Shown: in pieces, positions 22,513 through 32,678 of the stretch
Layout: each line of letters opens with the position of its first letter
Numbering within the stretch: the first letter of the stretch is position 1
Assembly (NCBI GenBank): GCA_037501455.1
Contig: CM074865.1
Coordinates: 9,125,001 to 9,189,000 of the forward strand
Reading direction: 5' to 3'
Length of the DNA stretch: 64,000 nucleotides
Origin: Lantana camara
Lineage: Eukaryota; Streptophyta; Magnoliopsida; Lamiales; Verbenaceae
Notes under the pieces: model-generated
What the model saw: the letters and a program-made list of their open reading frames with translations, nothing else
Told to the model about the DNA's origin: nothing
Databases searched by the model: none
Translations under genes and position numbers: made by a program

Positions 22513-24047
22513 GCGAGATGCTCAGCATGATGGACGCGTTCCAAGGATATTACCAGATCTCCATGGCCCCCGAAGATCGAAAGCATACCGCCTTCATTGT
22601 GGTAAAGGGAATACACTGTTTCAAGGTCATGCCCTTCGGATTGAAGAATGCGGGATCTACGTACTAAAGACTGGTTAACCTGATGTTTAAAGACGAGATT
22701 GGGAAGACCATGGAGGTCTACGTCGACAACATGATCGTGAAGAGCCGCTGGGCGTACCATCATCTAGATCATCTATGCAAATCGTTTGAGATCTTGCGGC
22801 AATACGGGATGAAGCTCAACCCTGACAAGTGCACGTTTGGGGTCGAAGGAGGGAAGTTCTTGGGGTATATGGTGAGCCAACGGGGCATCGAGGTCAATCC
22901 CACCAAGATCAAAGCTATCCAGATCATACCACGACCTCGGTGCATCAACCAGGTCCAATCACTCGTAAGACGGATAATCTCCCTCAATCGGTTCATATCA
23001 CGATCATCAGAACGAAACCTCCCATTTTTCAAAGTATTGCGGAATCTCAAGAAATTCGAATGGAACGAAGAATGCGATCGAGCGTTAGATCAATTGAAAG
23101 AGTACCTGGCCTCTCCCCCATTGCTGGCCAAGCCAAATGAGGGAGAGACCTTGTACCTCTACCTGTCCCTTTCTAACGAGACCTTCAACTCAGTCTTGGT
23201 CACCGTTCGAGATCGAAAACACCTACCGATCTACTACTTGAGCAAGATCCTGCACGGTGCGGAACGGAATTATCTCGAGATCGAGAAATTTGCGTTCGCC
23301 CTTACGCACGTAGCCCGGAAGCTACGTCCGTACTTCCAGGTCCACCCCATAGTTGTCCTACCAGATCAGCCGCTTAGGCAGGTATTATCCAAACCCGATG
23401 TATCGGGTCGAATGATGAAATGGGCGGTCGAGTTGAGTCAGCATAACATCACCTACCAACCCCGGGCCGCCCAACAAGCTCAAGTTCTGGCTGACTTTCT
23501 AGTCGAAAAGAACACCAGCTCGATGGAGATCGTCCGTACCTCGCCTAGCTGGACCATGTACACGGATGGCTCATCGACCTCTCAAGGAGGGGGAGTGGGC
23601 ATCTCCCTTATAAACTCAGACGGACTACAACTCGATTTCGCCATTAAACTCGATTTTAAAGTAACGAACAATGAAGCCGAGTACGAAGCACTTGTGGCAG
23701 GACTGAGGTATGCCACGGAAAACCAGATCGACAGGTTGACCGTTGTAACTGATTCCCAGCTCGTCGCCGGCCAAGTCAACGGCACGTACGAAGCTCGGGA
23801 AGAGTCCATGGCAGCGTATCTCAAAATGGTGAAAGAGCTGACCTCGAAGCTGAAAGAGTTCAAAATCGAACAGGTCCCCCGCGAAGAAAACGGTCGAGTT
23901 GATACCCTATCGAAGTTGGCCAACGGATTCCAAGGAACAGGAGATGCAACCATCTCGTTCATGGTCTCGGGGGCCGGGCGATCGACGAAGGAAAGGCCGA
24001 GATCGCCACCATCGATCCGTCGAAGCCTTGCTGGATGGACGATCTGA
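22513..24047 (+). pseudogene. Tat reverse transcriptase and RNase H, defective
   Basis: RT begins abruptly after the rRNA piece with MLSMMDAFQGYYQISMAPED (about 22520). It continues HCFKVMPFGLKNAG, shifts frame near 22665, then gives VYVDNMIVKS (about 22718). The active site of this family is YVDD; here the second D is N (a single G to A explains it). The N-terminal palm before MDAFQGY is missing. RNase H has TDGSS (about 23563), NNEAEYEALVAG (about 23668) and TDSQLVAG (about 23750), so its acidic residues are kept. The frame shifts again near 23970 and a TAA lies at about 24053. This copy cannot copy its own RNA. Confidence 0.9.
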
Positions 24048-24070
24048 TCGCTTAACTCAAAGACGGGTTT

Positions 24071-25261
24071 TTGCCCCAAAATCGAACTAAGGCCAGGAGA
24101 ATAAAATATCGATCTCTGCTCTATATGATAGATCGGGAAGGCAGGTTGTTCAAAAAATCCTTCACCGGTCCCCCTCTAAGATGCCTACGACCTAGCCAAG
24201 CCCAAGACGTCCTGGAAGAAGTCCATGAAGGATGTTGCGGAAACCATTCCGGAGGACGAGCTCTAGCTCGAAAAATCTTAAGGGGTGGGTACTTTTGGCC
24301 GACCATGGTAAGGGACGCGAAGATCCATTCTAGGAAATGCCCCAAGTGCCAAAAACACGGCAACCTAATCCACACTCACCCGGCATCCATGATACCGATC
24401 GACGTGTGTTGGCCCTTCGATCAATGGGGGATCGACATCATCGGTCCCTTCCCCTTGGCACCCAGACAGAAAAAGTTTGCCATAGTATGCGTCGAGTACT
24501 TCTCAAAGTGGGTTGAGGCCGAGGCAGTCCCCAAAATTACTGATGCAGTGATAAGAAACTTCCTTTGGAGAAATATAATCTGCCGTTTTGGGGTCCCGAG
24601 GGTGCTCATCTGTGACAACGGTCCTCAGTTTCTATCTGAAAATACCAAGAGCTATTGTCGAGACCTCGGGATCGACCTCAGATTCACTATTGTCGGTCAT
24701 CCACAAGCAAATGGCCAAGCTGAAGTCACCAACCGAATTATTATTCAGAATCTCAAGACCCGCCTCGACGCAAAGTTAGGAGCGTGGGCAGACGAGCTCG
24801 ACGGTGTACTATGAGCTTATCGAACTACCCCACGAACTGCCACGGGACAAACACCATACTCTCTAGTTTACGGATCCGAAGCCGTCATCCCATCGGAGCT
24901 GTTACACGAAACCGCTCGTGTATCGCAATACCAGCTCGATCGGAATACGGAGATCAGAGCTGAAGATCTAGATGTGATTGAAGAGAGCAGAGAACATGCC
25001 TATCAGAAGCTCAAACAGTACAAGGCAGCAGCGGCCCGATCATACAATAAACACGTACGGCCCAGGTCGTTTCAGATCGGAGACCTAGTGTTAAAAAAGG
25101 TTGAAGTCTTGCAGCATGTCGGAAAACTTGAGCCTAACTGGGAAGGACCCTACCCCGTCACAGAGATCGGGAAGAACATGGCCTACCGGCTCGAAGACAT
25201 GGCCGGGGAGCCATTACCCAGACCATGGAATGCGCACAACTTGAAGAAATTTTACACTTAG
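24071..25261 (+). pseudogene. Tat integrase, one in-frame TGA
   Basis: An HHCC-type zinc region reads VHEGCCGNHSGGRAL ... CPKCQKH (24220..24360). The catalytic DDE residues lie in WGIDIIGP (about 24426), CDNGPQF (about 24613) and GQAEVTNRI (about 24714), all present. A TGA at 24812..24814 sits where the family has the W of LWAYRTTPRTA; the frame then continues uninterrupted to the stop at 25259..25261. The C-terminal part (IGDLVLKKVE, NWEGPYPV) has no chromodomain. Apart from the TGA the domain looks intact. Confidence 0.9.
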
Positions 25262-26676
25262 CTTTCAAATTATTTCAAGTTGTAACGGTTAAGGCGGTCG
25301 AATTCGCCTGAGAATCGATCTCCGTTCAGTAAATTAATAATGTTTTGGAATGACATCCGATTGGAGTCAATCCGTAATCCTATACTAGGTTACTATCCCC
25401 TCGGGTAAGCTATCATTCGACCTACGGTCATGAGTCGAGGTGGGAGCGAACCCCCCCCCCCCCCCCCAAAATCCGATCGTCAGAGTTCGAGATCCAATGA
25501 GGTCGTTTTTAGACCCAACGAGATAGTCAGAGTTCGAGATCTAATGAGGTCGTTTTTAGACCCAACGAGATCCTAAGAATCCCAACGTATTGGACGCTTT
25601 TGAATCATTGTTAGAGATCCAATGAGGTCGTTTGTAGACCCAATGAGATCCAAAAATCCTAACGTATTTAATATTCAAACACCGTTAGAGATCCAGATCC
25701 AACGAGGTCGTTTTTAAGACCCAAAGAGATCCTAAAAATCCTAATGAAATTAATGATCCAAAGATCCAAGGAGATCGTTTTAGATCCGAGGAGATCCAGA
25801 GATTAATGGTTTTCAAAAATTAATGATCCAGAGATCCAAGGAGATCGTTTTAGATCCGAGGAGATCCAGAGATTAATGGTTTTCAAAAATTAATGATCCA
25901 GAGATCCAAGGAGATCGTTTTAGATCCGAGGAGGTCCAGAGATTGATGGTTTTCAAAAATTAATGATCCAGAGACCCAAGGAGATTGTTTTAGATCCAAA
26001 GAGGTCCAGAGATTAATGGTTTTCGAAAATTAATGATCTAGAGACCCAGGGAGATCGTTTTAGATCCAAAGAGGTCCAGGGATTAATAGTTAAAACCCAC
26101 ATCCGATCGTTATAGATCGAGATCCGATGAGGTCATCTTTAGACCCAAAGAGATCCTAAAAATCCTAACAAACCTAATGATCCAGAGATCCAACGAGATC
26201 GATTTAGATCCAAGGAGGTCTAGAGATCGATCCGATGAGAACGCAGTAAGGTAAAAGGACCAAGGAAAAAATACGAACGCCCGAGACTAGATCGACATCC
26301 AAACGAGATCAAATAGCGTGACGAACCTATCGATCCGAAAGCGATAAAAATCTAGCTAAAGGGTAAGCAAAACCTGGATCGACAAACCATGCGCACGCCG
26401 GATCGAACAAATAATCAACTTACAAAGCAAAAGAAATATGAAACAAAGTTCATTCATGCGAAAAATAGACCCCCAAATTTGAAGGGTTCGATTCTACCTA
26501 GCGCGTCGAGCTCACCACGCGACGTGGCTCGATGGGCAAATGTTCAAAAACAGGCAGAAACAAATTGCAAGTATCCACCTAGCCACATACCGACTAGCAG
26601 GTTGAATTAAATGTTTTAAAAGTAGTAAGGGAATGGATCAGTCGATCTCGACCCGGGCTGAAGTAGATTCTTGGGC
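25262..26676. repeat. Tat 3' non-coding region with GATCC-rich tandem repeats
   Basis: A run of 17 C lies at 25451..25467. Between 25480 and 26240 variants of GATCCAAnGAGGTCGTTTT recur. A regular 70-bp tandem array starts at 25751, with units at 25751, 25821, 25891, 25961 and 26031, each beginning TAATGATCCA and containing GGAGATCGTTTTAGATCC. No gene is seen up to the end of the antisense gene at 26677. Confidence 0.8.
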
Positions 26677-29280
26677 AGATCAATTCCTGGCTCTCTCGAA
26701 CTCCCGAGCGCTGGGAAGGAAATGGTCGACCTCGACCGGTTGAGGCAGCTCGCATGTCACCCGGGACTTGGTCTTCTTAGCCTGAGCCATCTCAATGGCG
26801 TGCCCATACTTGTAGGTCGCCCAGTCGATGTGAACCGACTCCTCTTCTTCAGATTGATCAACAGCACCCGGATCGGGGAGCATGGGCCGATCGATTCAAA
26901 ATTAAAATTCGGGGGGAAAATGTCCTCAGCCCTGAGTTGGTTGATGGCGATTTGAAACCCCTCCGCCAGATCGTTTTCCCCCATGATCAGACTGGCCTCT
27001 TCGAACCCAGGGCCCTCCATGAATTCTCGAACTGCGTACCGTTCGATCTGGAGCTTACATTTCCCCAGATCGTTAGCAGCCTTGTCGATTTTAGCCTTGG
27101 CGAGCCCGAAGATCTCCAGTCGGCCCTCCTCCTTGGCAGCAATTTGGGCACTCTCGAGCTGCCTGGCGAACTCCAACCTCAACGCAGCAATGGCGTTCTC
27201 ATGTTGCTTCTCGGCTTGTGTCAAAGCCTCCTGGGCGCTCTTCATCTGGGCCTCCATCGAATTCCTCTCCTCGACCCGGACCCTTTTCTCCTCCCTTGCG
27301 TCGCGGAGATCTTCTTCGAGTTGGTGAATGATCTGGGGATCCATCGACGCGAGCTGGGCTTTGGCAAGCTGGTACTTCTCTTTGTACCTTTGCTTACCCG
27401 TCTTGAAGACCTCCGCCTCCTGGATCGAGTTGACCAAGATGGGAAGAACGTCCTAGAGAAGCAACACGTAGATCGATCAGCAACACACAGGTCGATCATT
27501 TTTGAACAGATCGACGCGAATTGGCATAAAAAAAAATATATAATAAAGAACTTACGCAGAAGATCCCTCGAGCGGCTTTGGCCCTCTTCTGGTCTGCCGA
27601 TCTCGCCCTGGAGAACTTTCTTTGCTCGTCTATAATGCAGCCAGTGTTGAACAGGGCTGATAGAAGATCGATATCAGGAGTGCCGAAGGGCAGTGCACGC
27701 TTCGAGCCGTCCGGTTTTTCCAGTTCGAGCCTAGCTGGCCACTGTGGAAGTGGGGTTTGGGGAAACTCTAAGAGCTGGGATTCTTCGTCCGAATCCTCAG
27801 ACTCTTCCATCAGGTGGGCGGTTTCTCTGAAGGGCCTCTTTCCCACGCCATGCCTTGCCTGAACAAACTGGGCATAAGGGTCAATGTCTTCATCAAAATG
27901 TAATTCTAAGTGGTCTAAATTTATTACTTGCTCGAGTTCGCCCTCGACCTGAACCCCTGAAGCCCCAGCCAGATCGACGAACTCCTGTCCTCTAATGGGG
28001 GGTACCGCCACCTGCTGATCTATCTGGGGAGCTCACTGATCGTGCAACTCCTTCCTGAATCGCTCCTGATGGGCCTGTTGCGCCTCAGGAAGGGCGTTGA
28101 GTATCGAGCGGGCCGCATCGACCACGGGCTGCATCTCAGCGGCTGAAGCTTCCCTCTGGTTTCTCGCTCTCATCTTTGTAGCTCGAGACATGATTAGAAC
28201 CCGGAGATCTGTAGATCGGAAAAACCGAGGATTAGATCGACATAAAAAGAAGGAAATTTACAAAAAGGTTTAAGGAACCCCGATCGAGGGGGGATCCAGT
28301 CGAAGTAGGAGCATACCAAGGCGGAAGTTCCTCCGTCGGTGCCCAAGGATTATGCCCGCTTCAACCAGATTCCCCGTCCTCATCAGGTTTGTATGGTCAA
28401 GCAGGCTTAAGCGGGGAAGCAGATCGAAGTTGTTGTGAAGCCACGATGTCGATCTGGTAGGGAGGCGCTTCGGATCATCTGAGCCCCATGAAGTTCAAAA
28501 CGAAGGGGAGACAGGGTGATCGATAAAAAAGAACTTAGATTTCCAATATACCCCATGCGACGTCGAGGGGATAGACACCATCTTCCTGTAAGGTTTCGAT
28601 TGGAGATTGAAGTACCTGGGACCAGATTTCGCGGCACTGTTCAGTGTAAAGAACTCCCCAAAATCTTCGATCTCCGGCGCGAACCCCAAGCTCTTCACAA
28701 TAATCATCATGCAATGGATCAGAGAAAATGAGTTCGGAGTCAACCGGGCCGGACACATGTTGAATCGAGCTAGGAAGTCGGAGACGATCCGAGGCAAAGG
28801 GAGCCTAAATCCATACTTAACTGCGTGATAGTAGACCCCAATCGACCTCGGGCTCTGTGGGCTGCCCACCGTCTTCCCCTCCAGTGGCATCCGAACCACG
28901 TACGGCAAGTCCAAGGTCAATCTCCTCCTCGCTTCCGCGAACTCGGCTTCGGTTATATTTGATGACCTTTGGGAAACATGGGTTAGAGTGCGGTAGATGT
29001 GACGCGGTTGCTCCGCCACAGGAGGGTTCGCCACGGGTTCTTCGATCTCCCCTTCTTCATCGATCTGTTGAACCTCCGGCTCATCCAATAACCTCAACGG
29101 TTCTCTCCCCCTCGATGTCGAGGTGGGTCCCCCATGATTGGCAGTACCGTCGGACCCCACAAGTAACCCGAAACCAGCCTCTGGAAGCGAAGGGACACTT
29201 TGCGCGATCTCCCGTTCTGGAGACGGCGTGAAAGCCTCTTCCGAAGATTCCCCACCCATTTCGACCTGATTGTGAGCCAT
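26677..29280 (-). pseudogene. Spliced antisense gene of the Tat element (putative gypsy-type transposon protein)
   Basis: On the - strand exon 1 starts at ATG 29280. It encodes a domain with GFRLPLPRIVSDFLARFNMC, SLGFAPEIEDFGEFF and YWKSKFFFIDHP, which I recognise as the plant putative gypsy-type transposon family (Transposase_28-like). A frameshift lies near 28500. Intron 1 (28316 down to 28209) runs GTATGC to CTACAG and joins CTTG to ATCTCC in frame. Exon 2 has MSRATKMRARNQREAS (ATG about 28192) and a TGA at 28035..28033. Intron 2 (27555 down to 27453) runs GTAAGT to CTCTAG in phase 0. Exon 3 is a long coiled coil (KGTKQRYKEK-like start, AREEKRVRVEERNSM, ALRLEFARQLESAQ), shifting frame near 26880 and ending about 26677. 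The role of such antisense ORFs is unknown. A TATA box lies upstream (29421). Confidence 0.8.
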
Positions 29281-29420
29281 AAGAAATGGGAGGAAATAGA
29301 GTTTTACCTGGGGAGCAGATCGAGCAAGCTTAAAAAATGACGGCTGACAAGGGCTGCGGATCGGAGTAGTTCTACGCTTGGTATGCGAAAACAGTGAAAT
29401 GAGGGCTGAGGGTGACCCTC

Positions 29421-29428
29421 TATTTATA
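29421..29428 (-). promoter_or_regulatory. TATA box of the antisense gene
   Basis: On the - strand the sequence reads CCTCTATAAATAGAGG, about 140 bp upstream of ATG 29280. This leaves room for a ~110-nt leader and points away from the nearby 3' LTR. Confidence 0.6.
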
Positions 29429-29651
29429 GAGGGTGAAAAGGTAACATCTCGAAATACGAAACGACGCCATTATTACCCCAGACACGCCACCTCCCTCAAA
29501 GGTCACGTCGCATTAAATGCGGCGTCAGATCGAGGAACTCAAAAGACGTGCCTCATCATCAAGGCAGCGGTTCGATTTTAACGGTCACGACGGTTCCCCT
29601 GTCCAATGCCAGATCGATGAAATTACCACTGTGAAATTTCACACTGGTAAT

Positions 29652-29663
29652 TTGGGGGGCCTC
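29652..29663 (+). other. Polypurine-type tract of the Tat element
   Basis: TTGGGGGGCCTC stands directly before the 3' LTR start (TGATATGG). It is G-rich but interrupted by CCTC. Confidence 0.55.
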
Positions 29664-30472
29664 TGATATGGCATAATAATACGAGGACACGTGGCACACC
29701 CACGTGGGCGCCACGTAAACTCCGCGCCAACTCGGACAAACCAGAAACAGACTTTTGGACAGATCCTCAGATCGATACCAGGTCCGCAGATCATCAGATC
29801 TACATGAGGTCATTAGATCGATTTACACATCGCTTGATCGTCTGATCAGCAGATCGATTTCAATACCCAGGTCATCAGATCGATCTGCTCCCCTCCTACG
29901 GGAAACCCAAACAGGATTAAGGATTCCGGAAGGCAATAACGATCTCCAGATCGATTACATACGTCACCGGACACCCGAATACTGTAAAGCACTCCTGTCG
30001 GCACACGTGTATCCTTCTCATTCCCTGGAACAGGTGTACTATGGCTCATTAATGACCGTCAGTCCCTGCTTTTACTCAAAGGGGAAAGAAGGTACAAACG
30101 ACCCGCCTCAAGCCGGTTCCATCGTCCGACATCCAGATCGACGACTGACAACGCCATTAATGCACACCTACAGTACACACACTACTGTGTCATTTGGCCA
30201 TGGCTATAAATACTCGCCCTTTGAACAGTAGTTGGTAAGCCTTTAATACGCATTCAATTGCATTTATTCTCTCTCTAAAGAGCTCCATTACTGACTTGAG
30301 CGTCGGAGTGCCAAACTTGGGTAAAACCCCAAGTCCCCCAATTTGGTACTTAGCTCACGTGTGTTAGTGCTTTCAGGTCGATAAGAACCCACTCAAACAA
30401 ATTCTTGACTGATTGACCCATATCTGACAGCCAGATCGACTACGTCAGATCGACCAGATTTGAGCCAGATCA
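29664..30472 (+). repeat. 3' LTR of the Tat element
   Basis: Same length as the 5' LTR (809 bp). The eight differences are C/T or G/A changes, for example TGACATGG/TGATATGG at the start and GACCACG/GACTACG near the end. The right duplication ATCGT follows at 30473. Confidence 0.95.
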
Positions 30473-31494
30473 ATCGTGATCCAAGTTATCCAATAAAACC
30501 AGCAGGTAATATTAACTTATATTTAGTTTTAGTTTATTTTTTATAGTTTTATTATGAATAAATTATTTAGATCAAATTTATGATTAATTGTTAATGATAA
30601 ATCACGTTAATATTTTGAGAAAAGATTATATAGGTTAAAGATAACTATGTGTGTGCTTAATTTAGGATAATTTATTAGTGGTAGTGTTCTATATTTAAAT
30701 ATTTATGAGAATAGGATAAAGATAACTGTGTTTATTTTTAATTTAGGATAATTTATTAGTGGTAGAGTTCTATATTTAAATATCTATGTCTCTTTAATTT
30801 TATATAATTTAGTGTTGATATGATTTATGTATATTAAGATTTCTTTATTTTTTATTAAGATAACTGTCTTAATTTTATTTTTTATTATGGATAGATTATT
30901 TAGTTTAAAGATTGTATCTAAATAATAATTTTAATTTGACTTTTATTAGGAAGATAATCGTGTTAATTTTAGTTTTTCTTTTATTATGGATAAATTATTT
31001 AGTTAAAAACTTGTATCTTAAATAATAATTTTAATTATTTTTTTAATTATGGATAACATTTATAATTAATTTGTTAAGTTATCTTTATCTCTATGACTAT
31101 CAAAATAGTTAAAGATAAATGATTTTTCTTTTATTTACGTTGTTTTGTTATTTGACTTATTATTTTATTTTAAATCATGTTAAATTGAGTCCATGATTTT
31201 TTTAATTTATATAGGAACTATGAGTAAAAGGAATTTGGAGTTTTACTTCAAAATAGCAATACACCATGACACTTTAACAATTCATGATAATTCATCTATT
31301 TTCTTGAGAGTTTACATTGATAATGCACCTATTTTCTTGAGACTTTAATGATAAAATAATAAGTTAAATTTTACGTTATACTTGTTTTATTTATATATAT
31401 GGAATAAAATAATATTTATTTTAAAAAAATATTATATATATTTTTAATTTTCACCCCCCTTCCATGAAATCCTGGCTTCGTCCCTGTTAATAAT

Positions 31495-32678
31495 AATGCC
31501 CCTTTTGTAATCTTGAATATTTAGGCATTATCTACCAATTTTTATTTTTTTTTTAAACAATTAAAAACTATTAGTTGACTAAAATCATGAATAATAAACA
31601 ATATGTTTGCAATTGTGATAACTACATTATCCACAGAATTAAAGAAAAGTATAATAATTCATTGGATCCCTTCAAATCAAAATAAATCATATAATACATA
31701 AAGTCTGTCCTCTATTTTGTCAAGAATATCCACACCTCCACAAATTATAAATGCACAGAAAAAGAAAAACAAAAGACAAGCATTAATAATAATATTTTTT
31801 TTAAAAAAAGGAAAAGGCCCTATACTCTGCAAAGTTCAAAACAAATAAAAAAAAAAAAATCTGACAGACAAAACGGAGGATGAAACCGCATAATGAACAA
31901 ACCAGTGACCTATCATATTAACATCAAACATATAATATGTTTAATTAAAAGATTAATTATATTTGTATAACTTTTCTTTTGAAGATCCCGTATTTCCCGC
32001 TATCAATATGTTATATTTACACTCGATATAAATTATGTATTTACATTTAAATTTTTTAAGAGTATGAAATTTACTAATGAGTTATTCTCGCTAAATGTTA
32101 TTAATAAATTTGACGAAGATGTAGCACTCACAGATTAATCAATAGGAATTCGAAGAGAGATATTTTAGTGGTAGATATCTACATCTATGATATGATAGGT
32201 CACGGATTCGAATTCCATTAAAGCGTTTTTTAAACAAAAGGGGAATAGGAGTCTGTTGTAATTTTATACGTTTCTTGTGGTCCAAATGTAAATGATCATT
32301 AATTAAATCACTAAAAGGCGACTAATAATACAAAATTAATATGAAAGAGATTTGCAATCCTACTGGTTTGTCAGCTTCCTTATCAGATCATGCTGTCAAC
32401 TACTCACAAATTTATGAGTCCAACCATTAACTATTACAAATTGCCCCAAAAATATATTCCTCATTAAACACATGATCCGGAGACGAACATATTGTTTACT
32501 TCTATTTGCATAATCATCTCTCTCTCTCCCACATCTCTCCCAATCATCAGCTCAACTCAACTTCAAGAAACCAAAAAACAGAACATTCTTTTCATAGAGT
32601 GTTGACGGACAATCAAGATTCAGTTTTTCGAATCTGGGGGTGTGCTTTTTTGCCTCGATTAGTTTTTGGTGAGAGAGG
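31495..32678. other. Upstream region of the sugar transporter gene
   Basis: AT-rich DNA with no gene. Near 32165..32235, TAGTGGTAGATATC with GGATTCGAATTCC 40 bp on resembles a weak pol III promoter pair, perhaps a SINE remnant. Short CT repeats at about 32518..32530 lie close to the probable transcription start of the transporter gene. I could not choose a TATA box with confidence. Confidence 0.5.

Larger units (their letters stand above)
18797..30472 (+). mobile_element. Tat-lineage Ty3/gypsy retrotransposon, full length but defective
   Basis: Two 809-bp LTRs flank a primer site, gag, protease, RT, RNase H, integrase, a long 3' region with an antisense gene, and a purine tract. The 5-mer ATCGT is exactly duplicated at 18792..18796 and 30473..30477. 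The RT-RNase H-integrase order and the lack of a chromodomain, with a large 3' region holding antisense ORFs, place it in the Tat lineage. Lesions include stop codons, frameshifts, a changed RT catalytic residue and a captured 26S rRNA piece. It inserted in a hAT-like element. Confidence 0.9.
18398..31486. mobile_element. Non-autonomous hAT-like element split by a Tat retrotransposon
   Basis: The left end TAGAGACGAAG and the right end CTTCGTCCCTG form an imperfect inverted pair (9 of 11). The 8-mer TTAATAAT is repeated at 18390..18397 and 31487..31494. The element's own DNA is 18398..18796 and 30473..31486, about 1.4 kb, with C-rich subterminal tracts (18426..18466 and 31453..31459) and no transposase. 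It carries a 59-bp tandem repeat (18572..18680) and an ~83-bp repeat (30634..30790). The Tat element inside brings almost all of its present length. Confidence 0.75.
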
